A stretch of DNA of 64,000 bases, from positions 1,116,001 through 1,180,000 of the forward strand of contig NZ_CP065217.1 of assembly GCF_015767675.1 (NCBI RefSeq), given 5' to 3'. Positions 40,699-51,244 of this stretch are shown here, in pieces. How positions within the stretch are numbered: position 1 is the stretch's first letter; each line of letters begins with the position of its first letter. The stretch is from Vibrio navarrensis. GTDB lineage: Bacteria > Pseudomonadota > Gammaproteobacteria > Enterobacterales > Vibrionaceae. The notes under the pieces are model-generated. The model saw only the letters and a list, made by a program, of their open reading frames with translations. It did not search any database and was not told the origin of the DNA. The position numbers and the translations under genes are program-made.

Positions 40699-42165
40699 AT
40701 GAATGCACTGGTGAAACCTGAAACGGAAATCCATCTTGAAGCAACACCCGCTCAGGCAGTCAATGAGCTTGAGTCTTGGTTTGATGCGCTCAAACGCGCT
40801 TATCAGCAAGATCCAATGCCAAGCTTTAGCCAAAGAAAGCAGTGGTTGCTGGCGCTGAAAAAACAGTTAAGCCGCTATCAAGACCTCCTTGCGCAGGCGA
40901 TGAGTGACGATTTTGCTGGCCGCAGCGTGACCGAGTCGAAAATGGCTGACGTACTCGCGCCGATTTTAGACATCAACCACGTTGTGCGCCATTTAAAAGG
41001 TTGGATGAAAGTGCGCCGCCGTGCCACAGAGCTGATGTTTAAGGGCAATAAACTTGAGTTGCGTTATCAGCCCAAAGGGGTGGTCGGGATCATTTGCCCG
41101 TGGAATTTTCCGATTTATCTTTCTGTTGGGCCACTTATCACCGCCTTGGCGGCAGGCAATCGCTGCATGATAAAAATGCCGCCAAACTGCCCGAGAACCA
41201 GCCAAATCTTAAGGCAGATGTTGAGTGAAATTTTCCCGCAAGACTTGGTTTGTGTGGTGGATGGCACTCACCCTCAAGCGATGCAGATCTCTCACCTTCC
41301 GTTTGACCATTTGGTGTTTACCGGATCGCCAGCCAGCGGACGGGTTATCATGGCGAATGCGGCTGCCAATCTCACCCCAGTGACTTTGGAGCTCGGTGGT
41401 AAATCGCCAGCCATTGTGCTGGAGGATTTTGATATCAATCAGGCGGCGCAGCGTATCGCCCATGGCAAAGGGTTTAATGCAGGGCAGATTTGCATCGCAC
41501 CTGACTACGCCTTTGTACCGCAAGCGAAAGTGGCCGCGTTTGTGACGGCACTGAAACAAGCGCACAGCAAAATGTATCACCAGCTTTCTGGTAATCAGGA
41601 TTACACCTCGCTGGTGGATGAGGCGCAATACCAACGTTTTCATGAGCTTCTGGCGGATGCCCGTGAAAAAGGCGCAGAGATAACACAATGTCTTGAGTAT
41701 GGCGATGGCAGACAGACGCCGCTTTATGTGGCGACGCAACTAACGCCACAGATGCGCATTTGTCAGGAAGAGATTTTTGGTCCACTGCTTCCCGTGCACG
41801 GCTATCAAAATGTGGACGAGGTGATTGACTATATCAACCAACGTCCACGGCCGCTGGCTTGTTACCTCTTTAGCCACGATGAGGCTCAGCGCGAGCAAAT
41901 CCTAGAGAAGACCCATAGCGGCGGCGTCACCATCAACGATTGGGGCTGGCATGTGATGAACCATTCGGTGCCGTTTGGCGGGATTGGCAATTCCGGCATC
42001 GGTAACTATCACGGTGAAGAAGGGTTTCGTGAGCTAAGCCATGCGCGCAGCGTTTTGCTGATGCGAGATTGGTTCCCGATCAGTCTGTTTTCCCCACCCT
42101 ATGGCCGTTTGATTCAAAAGCTGGTTCTTAGGCTGTTTGTCGGCAAGGCCGATAAGCATTTATAA
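40699..42165 (+). CDS. Coniferyl aldehyde dehydrogenase-like protein
   Basis: 488-aa NAD(P)-dependent aldehyde dehydrogenase. The start at 40699 has GAGGAA 6 nt upstream; the ATG at 40681 overlaps that site. The general-base Glu is near residue 231 in TLELGGKSPAIV and the catalytic Cys near 265 in GFNAGQICIAPDYAF. NAD-fold motif ICPWNFPIYLSVGP. The sequence resembles the CalB (coniferyl aldehyde) class, but the substrate is inference; a general aldehyde detoxifier is equally likely. Monocistronic. A C-terminal hydrophobic/basic segment (PISLFSPPYGRLIQKLVLRL) may touch the membrane. Confidence 0.9.
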   Translation: MNALVKPETEIHLEATPAQAVNELESWFDALKRAYQQDPMPSFSQRKQWLLALKKQLSRYQDLLAQAMSDDFAGRSVTESKMADVLAPILDINHVVRHLKGWMKVRRRATELMFKGNKLELRYQPKGVVGIICPWNFPIYLSVGPLITALAAGNRCMIKMPPNCPRTSQILRQMLSEIFPQDLVCVVDGTHPQAMQISHLPFDHLVFTGSPASGRVIMANAAANLTPVTLELGGKSPAIVLEDFDINQAAQRIAHGKGFNAGQICIAPDYAFVPQAKVAAFVTALKQAHSKMYHQLSGNQDYTSLVDEAQYQRFHELLADAREKGAEITQCLEYGDGRQTPLYVATQLTPQMRICQEEIFGPLLPVHGYQNVDEVIDYINQRPRPLACYLFSHDEAQREQILEKTHSGGVTINDWGWHVMNHSVPFGGIGNSGIGNYHGEEGFRELSHARSVLLMRDWFPISLFSPPYGRLIQKLVLRLFVGKADKHL

Positions 42166-42201
42166 GGTCGATGGCTGATGTGACTTGTCCGCTTGCATCT
42201 T

Positions 42202-42257
42202 AGCCCAGTCGAAAACAGCCAGTCGAAAACAGCCAGCCGAAAACAGCCAGCCGAAAA
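42202..42257. repeat. 14-bp tandem repeat, four copies
   Basis: Four head-to-tail copies of a 14-bp unit, CAGCCAG(T/C)CGAAAA, the first slightly degenerate, run without spacers between the aldehyde dehydrogenase stop (42165) and the terminator at 42272. Copy number is likely to vary between isolates. It is non-coding here. Confidence 0.92.
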
Positions 42258-42271
42258 CAGAAAGTGAGATA

Positions 42272-42302
42272 GGCAGAAAAAGGCCCACATTGGTTGTGGG
42301 CC
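42272..42302 (-). terminator. Rho-independent terminator of the ligase operon
   Basis: An 8-bp stem GGCCCACA / TGTGGGCC with a 5-nt loop followed leftward by TTTTTCTG, 11 bp beyond the ligase stop. It also lies downstream of the convergent aldehyde dehydrogenase. Confidence 0.85.
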
Positions 42303-42312
42303 GTTGTAGCGA

Positions 42313-43293
42313 CTAATCGCGTGATTTGATTACGCTGAACTGCCGAACAGAGTAGGCGACACGCTCTGCCGGTGTTGGATACGTGAGCTGAGTACCTAAA
42401 TTTTCAATATGGTGCAGCCTTGGTAGCAAGCCGCAGCCATTGGCTATCTGAATTGCTAACCCCGGACGAGCGTTGAGCTCCAGCACCATCGGTCCTTCTT
42501 CTTTATCCAACACCATGTCGGTGCCAATATAGCCAAGCCCGGTCATTTCCCATGCGCTGGCGGCCAATGTGAGTAAACGCTCCCAATGGGGGACCTGTAG
42601 CGTTGCCAGCTCTTTGCCGGTATCTGGGTGATGGGTGACCGGCTGGTTAAATTGCACCGCGCGCACCGCTTTACCTGTCGCAATGTCGATACCCACTCCG
42701 ACAGCGCCTTGGTGCAAGTTGGCTTTGCCATCGGATGCGGCCGTCGAGCAGCGCATCATCGCCATGATCGGATAGCCTTTGAAGACAATAATGCGCACAT
42801 CCGGTACCCCTTCAAAACTGAAACCGTCGAAACAGTCATCAAATTTGATGAGGTTTTCCACCACCGCAACGTCGTTTTTTCCGCCCAGAGAAAAGAGTCC
42901 GGCCAGTGTATTACTTAAATGGCGCTCGACTTCCTCTTTATTGATGGTGGCCCCAGAGGGTTTGGTATACACGCCATCTTTGTGCGAAGTGACCACCAAA
43001 ATGCCTTTACCCCCGCTGCCACGCGCTGGTTTGATAACAAAGCCAGGCCAGCTTTTGACCATCTCATGAATGGTTTTAACTTCAACTTGATTGCTGATCA
43101 CACCAATCAATTGCGGCACCGTACACCCAGCGCGCTGGGCGATGATTTTGGTTTGCAGCTTGTCATCCACCAAAGGGTATTTTGAACGATCGTTATAGCG
43201 CCCAATGTAGCTATGGTTGCGCTTGTTCATACCCATAATGCCTTTGCGGCGCAGCTTAAACGGCGAGGTGTAGTTGGACAAAATCGATAGCAT
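42313..43293 (-). CDS. RimK-like ATP-grasp ligase (alpha-L-glutamate ligase-related)
   Basis: 326-aa ATP-grasp enzyme of the RimK-related family. ATP-binding blocks FVIKPARGSGGKGILVV and the metal site VLELNARPGLAIQIANGCG are present. RimK relatives add Glu or other amino acids to a protein or peptide carboxylate; the substrate here is unknown. The ATG at 43293 follows GGAGG that lies in the last codons of the previous gene; a TTG just before is less likely. Last gene of a three-gene operon with an inactive transglutaminase membrane protein and a retropepsin-like lipoprotein. Confidence 0.9.
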   Translation of the reverse strand: MLSILSNYTSPFKLRRKGIMGMNKRNHSYIGRYNDRSKYPLVDDKLQTKIIAQRAGCTVPQLIGVISNQVEVKTIHEMVKSWPGFVIKPARGSGGKGILVVTSHKDGVYTKPSGATINKEEVERHLSNTLAGLFSLGGKNDVAVVENLIKFDDCFDGFSFEGVPDVRIIVFKGYPIMAMMRCSTAASDGKANLHQGAVGVGIDIATGKAVRAVQFNQPVTHHPDTGKELATLQVPHWERLLTLAASAWEMTGLGYIGTDMVLDKEEGPMVLELNARPGLAIQIANGCGLLPRLHHIENLGTQLTYPTPAERVAYSVRQFSVIKSRD

Positions 43294-43296
43294 CAA

Positions 43297-44802
43297 TTAG
43301 TCCTCCACCAGAGGCTTGAAGCGGCGCAACTCGGTGATACGGTAACCTGTGTAAGTACCCAACAGCAAAATAGCGGCAAGAACGATCAACTGTAGGCCGA
43401 TAAAATTAAAGGTCAGATGCTGCACATAGCTGTTGGTCATACCAAGGTAGACCAATACGGCGGTAAAGAGCGAGCCACCACCTTGCAAGATAACCTCTTT
43501 GGCGCCTTCCTCTTCCCACAGAATGGACATACGTTCAATAGTCCAAGACAAGATAATCATCGGGAAGAAGGTGATTGAAAGCCCTTCTGTCAAACCGATC
43601 TTAAACGCCACCACGGTAAAAATGGAGATGATTAAGATCACCGTTATGATCACCGCCGATATCCGTGCGACCAACAGTAGGTTGAGCTTGGACAGATAGC
43701 TGCGGATGATTAAACCGGTGCCGACGATCAGCAAAAAGCCGACAATGCCTGTGACCAGTTGCGTCTGTACGAACGCCACTGCGATAAGTACTGGCATAAA
43801 GGTGCCGGAGGTTTTCAGGCCGATAATCACCCTGAGGAAAACGACAATCAGCGCGCCAATCGGGATCAACATGATGGTTTTAAACATCGCCTGCTCTTCA
43901 AGCGGCAAGCTGTGAATAGAAAGGTTTAGCAACCCATCAGCTTCAACCTTGTTGTTGGTCGCTTGCTGCGGAGAGATGTCCTGAGCAATCATCGAAAAGT
44001 GCACTTGGCTGTTCTGACCGCCCATCAAATCTAACAAAGAGATGTTGGATTCATCCCAAACCAGTAGGTTGGCCGATGTCGCGTGTTGCACTGAATTGGG
44101 TGAAAACAGCACCCAATCTTGGCCATTCCATACTTGGACCATCGGTTGAATCATTTGGCGGCGACGCCCATCTTCGAGCTCGATGACGCCGACAATTTTG
44201 CTCTGTACTTCGGCACTCGAAAGCAGTTTATATAACGTCGTGGTTTTGTCTTGGTTGTTGAGCAGCAGTGCCGCACTTTGGCTATCGGGATCATTGAGCG
44301 TTTTGATCAGTTCACGCGTAAACGTCACGTTGTCTGAAGAACGGCTCATTGCTTGATTGATCAATGCATCGGCCGCGGTTTGCTCGGGGCTGGTAAACGT
44401 GGGCTTTTCGATGGTTTCTGCCGGAGGGTTCGGCGTGGCTTTGGCGTGCGGGTCAACCAAAAACTGGGTTTTGTAATAAATCGTCTGTGCGCCAGAAGCT
44501 TTGCGAATCGACCACTCTGCGCGGCGGCCTGAATCCGTATTAACGTAGGAAACACCGTAACCCGGCGAGGAGGCCGTTTCACTAATCAAGGTAAAACCGT
44601 TTTGCGTATTTGGAGCGGCAAGAGAGGCTTTTACCTCCTGGCCTTGCGCGTTAAATTCAATTCGCGCCTCAATATCCCAAATTTGCCGGCTTTCGCCAGG
44701 AGTCCAAGGAACACCATAAGTCTGGTGTCTAAAAACGCTTAAAGTCACGCCGGCGACAATAAGCAAGACAATGGATAGGTAAAAAGGAACTCGGGAAGTC
44801 AT
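43297..44802 (-). CDS. Inactive transglutaminase fused to 7 transmembrane segments (UUP1 family)
   Basis: 501-aa membrane protein. One N-terminal TM (about 7-25), then a large extracytoplasmic region of about 280 residues related to transglutaminases but lacking the Cys-His-Asp triad as far as I can see, then a C-terminal bundle of about seven TM helices (from about residue 310). This domain pairing is conserved with a RimK-like ligase and a retropepsin-like protease in proteobacteria. Function unknown; a non-catalytic peptide-binding and transport or sensing role is inference. It ends 3 bp before the ligase start. Confidence 0.87.
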   Translation of the reverse strand: MTSRVPFYLSIVLLIVAGVTLSVFRHQTYGVPWTPGESRQIWDIEARIEFNAQGQEVKASLAAPNTQNGFTLISETASSPGYGVSYVNTDSGRRAEWSIRKASGAQTIYYKTQFLVDPHAKATPNPPAETIEKPTFTSPEQTAADALINQAMSRSSDNVTFTRELIKTLNDPDSQSAALLLNNQDKTTTLYKLLSSAEVQSKIVGVIELEDGRRRQMIQPMVQVWNGQDWVLFSPNSVQHATSANLLVWDESNISLLDLMGGQNSQVHFSMIAQDISPQQATNNKVEADGLLNLSIHSLPLEEQAMFKTIMLIPIGALIVVFLRVIIGLKTSGTFMPVLIAVAFVQTQLVTGIVGFLLIVGTGLIIRSYLSKLNLLLVARISAVIITVILIISIFTVVAFKIGLTEGLSITFFPMIILSWTIERMSILWEEEGAKEVILQGGGSLFTAVLVYLGMTNSYVQHLTFNFIGLQLIVLAAILLLGTYTGYRITELRRFKPLVED

Positions 44803-44810
44803 AGTCTACC

Positions 44811-45554
44811 TTATTTCTTATTTGTTTCGCTCTGAATGTACGCGCGACTGACGTCCACCAGAGCGATATCGCGAATAAACTCGCGGCCAAGCAGGACCGG
44901 ATGGCTCATCTGTGAGCGGTCTGCCAATGTAAATTGTGCTTTTTCATGAATCGCCCCCACTTTCACCCACAGCTCAACGACCGCGCGGCGTTCGGTTTCA
45001 TCATTGGTGGACTGACGGATTTTGACGAAGCGAATAATCGGCGCTTCAATCCAATTTTCCTCGGTTGCGGGTTGGGTGCTGTCGGCGAGATGAAAACGTA
45101 CCCACTGCTTGCTATTGCGCTCAAAGATTTCAATGTCAACTGCATTGAGTGAAGAGGTTGCCGCACCTGTATCCACGCGCGCATCAAAAGACTGTTTAAT
45201 CGAATCAATCGTCACTTTTTCAATCGCACCGAGGACTATCTCCGCTTTGGTTGGTACGTGCTTGACTGTAACCACTTCGGGCTTGGCAACTTTAGGCGCA
45301 GGAACGGTAATTGGTGCTTGAGGTTGCGGCATTCCCGCGATTTTTTTCTCTAATTCGAGGATTTTATTTTCCAAGCTTTCGATGTAATCGGATTGGTTGG
45401 ATGATTGCAGAGTCAGGTTTTCGATTCGGTTGCTGATACGCGCTTCAGAATTGTGCAGGGCGGAGAGCATTTGTTGTTGATGTTGCTCGCTGTTGGTTAA
45501 AGTGCAGCCAGATAACAGAACAAAAGCGAACGCTGGCGTCAATCTTAGTAACAT
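44811..45554 (-). CDS. Retropepsin-like aspartic protease lipoprotein (annotated 'ATP-dependent zinc protease', RimB-like)
   Basis: 247 aa after choosing the ATG at 45554 over the frame open to 45629. Lipoprotein signal MLLRLTPAFAFVLLSGC with lipobox LSGC, Cys17; +2 is Thr, so sorting to the outer membrane is expected. Coiled coil about 30-72, a Pro-rich linker about 76-100, then the protease domain with DTGAATSSL (Asp128), LLGREFIRDIALVDV at the C-terminus. The DTGA motif is that of retropepsin-like enzymes; the 'ATP-dependent zinc' name common in databases has no sequence support here. First gene of the operon. Confidence 0.88.
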   Translation of the reverse strand: MLLRLTPAFAFVLLSGCTLTNSEQHQQQMLSALHNSEARISNRIENLTLQSSNQSDYIESLENKILELEKKIAGMPQPQAPITVPAPKVAKPEVVTVKHVPTKAEIVLGAIEKVTIDSIKQSFDARVDTGAATSSLNAVDIEIFERNSKQWVRFHLADSTQPATEENWIEAPIIRFVKIRQSTNDETERRAVVELWVKVGAIHEKAQFTLADRSQMSHPVLLGREFIRDIALVDVSRAYIQSETNKK

Positions 45555-45608
45555 TGAATGCCTTATGGTTATGAGGATTAAGTAATTGTATTTGTGAGTG
45601 TAGCTCAA

Positions 45609-45632
45609 TAAAAAGGATGCGTGAAGCATCCT
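45609..45632 (-). terminator. Rho-independent terminator of cmoAB
   Basis: Leftward, a 7-bp stem AGGATGC / GCATCCT with a 5-nt loop is followed by TTTTATT, 50 bp beyond the cmoB stop. Confidence 0.85.
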
Positions 45633-45681
45633 CGTGTAAGGGTATGGTGATACTCAAAATTCTGAGTCAAGAGAGTGTCAA

Positions 45682-46653
45682 TTATGGTTTCTTCGCAATC
45701 AACACGGCGCGGCGCGGCGCTGGATAGCCTTCAACCGTTTTGCTCGGATCGCTCGAGTCCAGATAATCTGGCAGTGAATTGTGAGTCATCCAATCGGTGC
45801 TACGTTGCTCTCCAATCGAGGTGACATTTTCATCGACAATGCGTACTTGTTCAAAGCCGACCAACTCCAGCCACACTTTCAATGCGCGCGCAGAAGGGAA
45901 AAAGTAGACGTTGCGCATTTGCGCGTAGCGCTCTTTCGGTACCAAGACAGCGTTTTCATCGCCCTCGATGACCAGTGTTTCCAAAATCAACTCACCACCG
46001 GAAACGAGCTGATCCTTCAGTTGAATCAGATGATCGAGCGGTGAACGGCGATGGTAGAGCACACCCATACTGAACACGGTATCAAAGGCTTGCAACTTTG
46101 GCAGTTGCTCAATACCAAGTGGCAAAAGGTGAGCGCGTTGATCTCCACCCATCAGCTTGCGAATCGCTTCAAACTGAATCAAAAACAGATGGGAAGGATC
46201 AATCCCCACGCACAGACGTGCCCCTTCGCCCAACATGCGCCACATGTGATAACCGTTACCGCAACCGACATCAAGCACGCTGCGGTTTTTCAGTGGGGAA
46301 ATATGGGGGAGAACACGATCCCATTTCCAATCACTGCGCCACTCGGTATCGATATGAATACCGTGCACATGGTATGGCCCCTTGCGCCAAGGGTGGAAAG
46401 TGCGCAGTAAGCTTTCGAGCTTTTTAAGCTCACCAATGGGCATAGGTTGGTGATTTGAAATGGTCACCGATTGTTTGATATCGATGTTGTCCGGCGTGTC
46501 GGCAGAGATTTTGTTGAGTGCACGTAACCAGCGATCAAAATCACCGTGCTCCGCATTTTGCCAATCTGTCAGTTGCTGTGGCAGTACATTGAGCCAAGGT
46601 TGCAGACGAGTGTCTTGAGCAATAAGTTGATAAAAATTTGCAAAGTTAAACAT
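45682..46653 (-). CDS. cmoB: tRNA U34 carboxymethyltransferase CmoB
   Basis: Transfers the carboxymethyl group of carboxy-SAM to 5-hydroxyuridine at tRNA position 34. The start at 46653 ([21 protein letters not shown]) gives 323 aa, as in E. coli. Class I methyltransferase motif [20 protein letters not shown], and [21 protein letters not shown] and [16 protein letters not shown] are conserved. cmoA lies 79 bp upstream in the same direction and supplies the carboxy-SAM. Confidence 0.97.
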   Translation of the reverse strand: MFNFANFYQLIAQDTRLQPWLNVLPQQLTDWQNAEHGDFDRWLRALNKISADTPDNIDIKQSVTISNHQPMPIGELKKLESLLRTFHPWRKGPYHVHGIHIDTEWRSDWKWDRVLPHISPLKNRSVLDVGCGNGYHMWRMLGEGARLCVGIDPSHLFLIQFEAIRKLMGGDQRAHLLPLGIEQLPKLQAFDTVFSMGVLYHRRSPLDHLIQLKDQLVSGGELILETLVIEGDENAVLVPKERYAQMRNVYFFPSARALKVWLELVGFEQVRIVDENVTSIGEQRSTDWMTHNSLPDYLDSSDPSKTVEGYPAPRRAVLIAKKP

Positions 46654-46732
46654 GGTTAATTGATCACTGTTGGTAAAGTCATTTTTAGTTGTGAGTTTGA
46701 ATGGCAAAGCCGACCGCTATGGCACGTGGTGA

Positions 46733-47494
<762 letters not shown>

Positions 47495-47571
47495 CTACAA
47501 CGACGCAGGCACTAAAAAGGCGCGTATTTTAGGGGAAATTGGCTCGTGTGTCATGTTTTGCCGTGCCCTGT

Positions 47572-48441
47572 TTAGAACATCGATATTTGCGATTGGTTGT
47601 CGTTTGCTGGAAAATTTGCCAAATCAGGTAATTGCACCATTTGCTGCAACTGTTGGTAGAGTTTCAGCGCGAGCTCGGGCGCTAAGATGTTATCGGGCGT
47701 ATGGATCATCAAATAGGGCTGTTTTTCTTCACTTATCCACTGTGGAAGCTTTGTCAGCCAAGGCTGAAAAAAGGGCAGATTCGCCTCAAGATCTGGATGG
47801 CCAATAAAACGGATCATCGGATGATGGGCGGTGGAAATCGCGTGCACAGGGACGCGCGGCTTTTTCTGCTGTGCATCAATGATGACATCGCTGGTGGGAG
47901 CAGCGGCAAAAACCGGACGGCTATCCATGATAATGCGATTAATGCCTGCCTCAATTAACCAGTGGTTGAGGCGTTTTTCATCATCACCTTTGGCAAAAAA
48001 GGCCGGATGGCGGACTTCCACGCTAAGTGGAAAATCACGCGGGAAAAGCTGACAAAAGCGTTGCAGCCTGGGCAAATATTCGGGAGCAAAGGCGGCAGGC
48101 AATTGAATCGTCCATTGACCGATGCGTGCATGCAAAGGGGCCATAATGTGCAGAAAATCCGCCAGCATTGCTTGGCAGCCTTGCAGCATTTGTTGATGGG
48201 TAATCGCTTTGGGCAATTTGAAGGTAAAGCGAAATTCATCGTGTGTCGCCGCATCCCAATTGATTACCGTAGATGTGTTAGGCGTGGCATAAAAGGTGGT
48301 GTTGCCCTCGACGGTATGAAAGACTTGCGCATACTTTTCCAACCGCTGTGCAGGCTTAGTGCCGGAGCCATAAAAGCTCTGTTGCCACTGGTTGTGCGAC
48401 CACATCGTTAAGCCGAGTCGAATAGGGAGTTTATTCATCAT
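47572..48441 (-). CDS. yecE: DUF72 family protein YecE
   Basis: 289-aa TIM-barrel-like DUF72 protein. LGLTMWSHNQWQQSFYG and VEGNTTFYATP are typical, along with PLSVEVRHPAFF. The function is unknown. Its position between aspS and cmoA matches E. coli (aspS-yecD-yecE-yecN-cmoAB), although yecD and yecN are absent. Two adjacent ATGs at 48441 and 48438; I use the first. No Cys cluster is seen. Confidence 0.88.
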   Translation of the reverse strand: MMNKLPIRLGLTMWSHNQWQQSFYGSGTKPAQRLEKYAQVFHTVEGNTTFYATPNTSTVINWDAATHDEFRFTFKLPKAITHQQMLQGCQAMLADFLHIMAPLHARIGQWTIQLPAAFAPEYLPRLQRFCQLFPRDFPLSVEVRHPAFFAKGDDEKRLNHWLIEAGINRIIMDSRPVFAAAPTSDVIIDAQQKKPRVPVHAISTAHHPMIRFIGHPDLEANLPFFQPWLTKLPQWISEEKQPYLMIHTPDNILAPELALKLYQQLQQMVQLPDLANFPANDNQSQISMF

Positions 48442-48481
48442 TTACTTTGCTCTAATTCCACCTGATTACTTTACGGTAGTT

Positions 48482-48511
48482 TTGCCCCAATAGGTACTTT
48501 CACGCTATAAT
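48482..48511 (+). promoter_or_regulatory. Candidate aspS promoter
   Basis: TTGCCC (48482-48487), an 18-bp spacer and a perfect TATAAT (48506-48511) lie in the yecE-aspS divergent interval. It would leave a leader of about 190 nt. Moderate support only. Confidence 0.4.
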
Positions 48512-48707
48512 TGCGACCCATTTTCCTGCTTTGCTGTGCTTTTGAACAGTTGTTGTATTAAAAAGCGCCAATGCATGATAAAACGCAATAAATTGTATTC
48601 TGACTAGTCGATTTTCTTAGACTTTCAGCGTATAAATGGACCTTTGCTCTGCGGAGAAATTCACCGGCGGAGTCGTTATCAATTTAAGAGAGATTGGGAA
48701 TTTCATT

Positions 48708-50486
48708 ATGCGTACCCATTACTGTGGTCACCTGAACAAGTCCCTTGCAGGACAAACTGTAGAGCTATGCGGCTGGGTTAACCGCCGTCGTGATTTAGGC
48801 GGTCTGATTTTTATCGATATGCGAGATCGCGAAGGTGTCGTTCAGGTAGTCGTCGATCCGGATATGGCGGACGCGTACGAGATCGCAAGCCAACTGCGTA
48901 ATGAATTCTGTATCAAACTCACGGGTGAAGTTCGTGCGCGCCCAGAAAGCCAAATCAATGCGGAGATGGCAACGGGGGAAGTGGAAATCTTGGCCAAAGG
49001 CCTTGAAATCATTAACCGTTCTGACGTTTTGCCATTGGACTTCAACCAGAAGAACTCTGAAGAGCAACGTCTGAAATATCGCTATTTGGACCTGCGTCGT
49101 CCAGAAATGAGCGATCGCATTAAACTGCGTGCTAAAGCGTCTAGCTTTGTTCGTCGTTTTCTCGATACCAATGGTTTCCTCGACATCGAAACTCCAGTGT
49201 TGACTAAAGCAACACCAGAAGGTGCGCGTGACTACTTGGTGCCAAGCCGAGTACACAAAGGCAGTTTCTATGCGCTGCCTCAATCGCCACAGTTGTTTAA
49301 ACAACTGCTGATGATGTCTGGTTTTGACCGCTACTACCAAATCGTCAAATGTTTCCGTGACGAAGATTTGCGTGCAGACCGTCAGCCTGAATTTACTCAG
49401 ATCGATATTGAAACGTCATTCATGACGTCAGACCAAGTGCGTGCCATTACAGAGAAAATGATCCGTGAAATGTGGCTGGAGTTGCTGAATGTTGACTTGG
49501 GCGAGTTCCCAGTGATGCCTTACAGCGAAGCGATGCGCCGTTTTGGTAGTGATAAGCCAGACCTACGTAACCCGATGGAATTGGTTGACGTTGCTGATCT
49601 GCTGAAAGAGGTTGATTTCAAAGTCTTCTCTGGCCCGGCGAACGATGAAAAAGGTCGTGTCGCAGTTCTGCGTGTTCCTGGCGGTGCGGCTTTGACGCGT
49701 AAACAAATCGATGAATACACGTCGTTTGTGGCGATCTACGGTGCGAAAGGCTTGGCATGGCTGAAAGTCAATGATCTTGCCGCTGGCATGGAAGGCATTC
49801 AGTCACCAGTGGCCAAATTCCTTTCTGATGACATCGTGGCTGCGATCATTGAGCGTTCAGGTGCGCAATCTGGCGATATCATTCTGTTTGGCGCCGATAA
49901 AGCCAACGTGGTTGCCGAAGCGATGGGCGCGTTGCGTCTGAAAGTGGGTAAAGATCTTGCTATCACTAACGAGTCCGCTTGGGCGCCGTTGTGGGTGGTG
50001 GATTTCCCAATGTTTGAAAGCGATGGTGAAGGTAATGTTGCAGCGATGCACCACCCATTTACCTCGCCGCTCAACATGACGCCAGAAGAGCTGAAAGCTA
50101 ACCCAGAAGGTGCGTTATCTAATGCATACGACATGGTTCTAAACGGCTACGAAGTGGGTGGCGGTTCGGTGCGTATTCATGATGCGAAAATGCAATCAGC
50201 GGTGTTTGATCTGCTGGGTATTGAAGCCGAAGAGCAGAAAATCAAATTTGGCTTCCTTCTGGATGCGTTGAAATTTGGTACACCGCCTCACGCAGGTTTG
50301 GCGTTTGGTCTCGATCGTCTGGTGATGTTGCTGTGTGGCACTGAAAACATCCGTGACGTGATTGCCTTCCCGAAAACTACGGCGGCAGCGTGTCTGATGA
50401 CCGATGCGCCAAGCCTTGCGAATTCGGCAGCGTTGGAAGAGCTGGCGATTTCGGTTACGCTAGCAAAAGAAAAAAGCGCTGAGTAA
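48708..50486 (+). CDS. aspS: Aspartyl-tRNA synthetase
   Basis: Class II bacterial-type AspRS, charging tRNA-Asp. The start at 48708 ([20 protein letters not shown]) gives 592 aa. OB-fold anticodon-binding domain at the N-terminus ([15 protein letters not shown]), catalytic motifs [20 protein letters not shown] (motif 2 with the class signature) and [13 protein letters not shown] (motif 3), plus the bacterial GAD insertion. The frame open to 48636 includes leader sequence. It ends in a strong terminator. Confidence 0.97.
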   Translation: MRTHYCGHLNKSLAGQTVELCGWVNRRRDLGGLIFIDMRDREGVVQVVVDPDMADAYEIASQLRNEFCIKLTGEVRARPESQINAEMATGEVEILAKGLEIINRSDVLPLDFNQKNSEEQRLKYRYLDLRRPEMSDRIKLRAKASSFVRRFLDTNGFLDIETPVLTKATPEGARDYLVPSRVHKGSFYALPQSPQLFKQLLMMSGFDRYYQIVKCFRDEDLRADRQPEFTQIDIETSFMTSDQVRAITEKMIREMWLELLNVDLGEFPVMPYSEAMRRFGSDKPDLRNPMELVDVADLLKEVDFKVFSGPANDEKGRVAVLRVPGGAALTRKQIDEYTSFVAIYGAKGLAWLKVNDLAAGMEGIQSPVAKFLSDDIVAAIIERSGAQSGDIILFGADKANVVAEAMGALRLKVGKDLAITNESAWAPLWVVDFPMFESDGEGNVAAMHHPFTSPLNMTPEELKANPEGALSNAYDMVLNGYEVGGGSVRIHDAKMQSAVFDLLGIEAEEQKIKFGFLLDALKFGTPPHAGLAFGLDRLVMLLCGTENIRDVIAFPKTTAAACLMTDAPSLANSAALEELAISVTLAKEKSAE

Positions 50487-50501
50487 GCGTTAAGTTTGTG
50501 A

Positions 50502-50532
50502 AAAAACTCCCGCCTTTGCGGGAGTTTTTGTT
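50502..50532 (+). terminator. Rho-independent terminator of aspS
   Basis: A 12-bp stem AAAAACTCCCGC / GCGGGAGTTTTT with a 4-nt loop and following GTTTTC, 16 bp after the aspS stop. Confidence 0.93.
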
Positions 50533-50601
50533 TTCACACTGGAGCCATCTTTTCTAAGATGAAGCCAGTTATTCACATGACAAAAATAAAGTGGGAAGGT
50601 C

Positions 50602-51123
50602 ATGTCTATTATTCTTGGGATCGATCCGGGTTCGCGTGTCACGGGATACGGTGTGATTCGTCAGAACGGCCGCCACCTTTACTACCTTGGCAGCGGCTGT
50701 ATTCGCACTTCGGGAAAAGATCTGCCCGGTCGGCTGAAACAGATCTACGCTGGAGTAAGCGAAATCATCACTCAGTTCCAACCGGATGCTTTTGCGATTG
50801 AACAAGTCTTTATGGCAAAAAACGCCGATTCTGCGCTGAAACTGGGTCAAGCTCGGGGGAGTGCGATCGTGGCCGCGGTGAATGCAGAGCTACCAGTGTA
50901 TGAGTACGCTGCGCGTCTCATTAAGCAGGCCGTGGTGGGCAATGGTGGGGCAGACAAGGTGCAAGTTCAGCACATGGTGCAGCATATGCTCAAGTTACCC
51001 GCCAAGCCGCAGGCCGATGCGGCGGATGCGTTGGGGGTGGCGATTTGTCATGCCAATACCAATAAGACCTTGATTGCATTAGCAGGCCAAGCAACCAGTG
51101 CCAAAAAAGGTCGTTATCGCTGA
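50602..51123 (+). CDS. ruvC: Holliday junction resolvase RuvC
   Basis: RNase H-like endonuclease resolving Holliday junctions. 173 aa. Catalytic Asp8 in [14 protein letters not shown], Glu in [12 protein letters not shown] and the C-terminal acidic pair in [18 protein letters not shown] are present. GAAGG lies upstream. The gene is separated from ruvA by an inserted chemoreceptor gene (51245-52696); in many vibrios ruvC, ruvA and ruvB are close together. Confidence 0.96.
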   Translation: MSIILGIDPGSRVTGYGVIRQNGRHLYYLGSGCIRTSGKDLPGRLKQIYAGVSEIITQFQPDAFAIEQVFMAKNADSALKLGQARGSAIVAAVNAELPVYEYAARLIKQAVVGNGGADKVQVQHMVQHMLKLPAKPQADAADALGVAICHANTNKTLIALAGQATSAKKGRYR

Positions 51124-51176
51124 TAGCCAAGCGATGCAGAAAAATGAGACAGCCGAAACAGAATCAAAAATGAGAT

Positions 51177-51205
51177 TTGTTATCCAAATGTTACGTAGAT
51201 ATAGT
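51177..51205 (+). promoter_or_regulatory. Candidate sigma-70 promoter of the inserted chemoreceptor
   Basis: TTGTTA (51177-51182), a 17-bp spacer and TATAGT (51200-51205) lie 40 bp before the ATG at 51245, with AGGAAG just upstream of the start. This gives the chemoreceptor its own transcription unit. Confidence 0.5.
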
Positions 51206-51244
51206 GGTCGGAGGTCATAACAGTTTCGATCAGGAAGATTGAGC

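Noticed and set aside
41209..41739. 176-codon frame antisense to the aldehyde dehydrogenase
   Set aside because: Lies fully inside a well-supported gene with intact catalytic motifs; no ribosome binding site or family match.
42202..42257. CRISPR-like array
   Set aside because: Repeats are 14 bp, contiguous and without spacers, and no cas gene is nearby; it is a simple tandem repeat.
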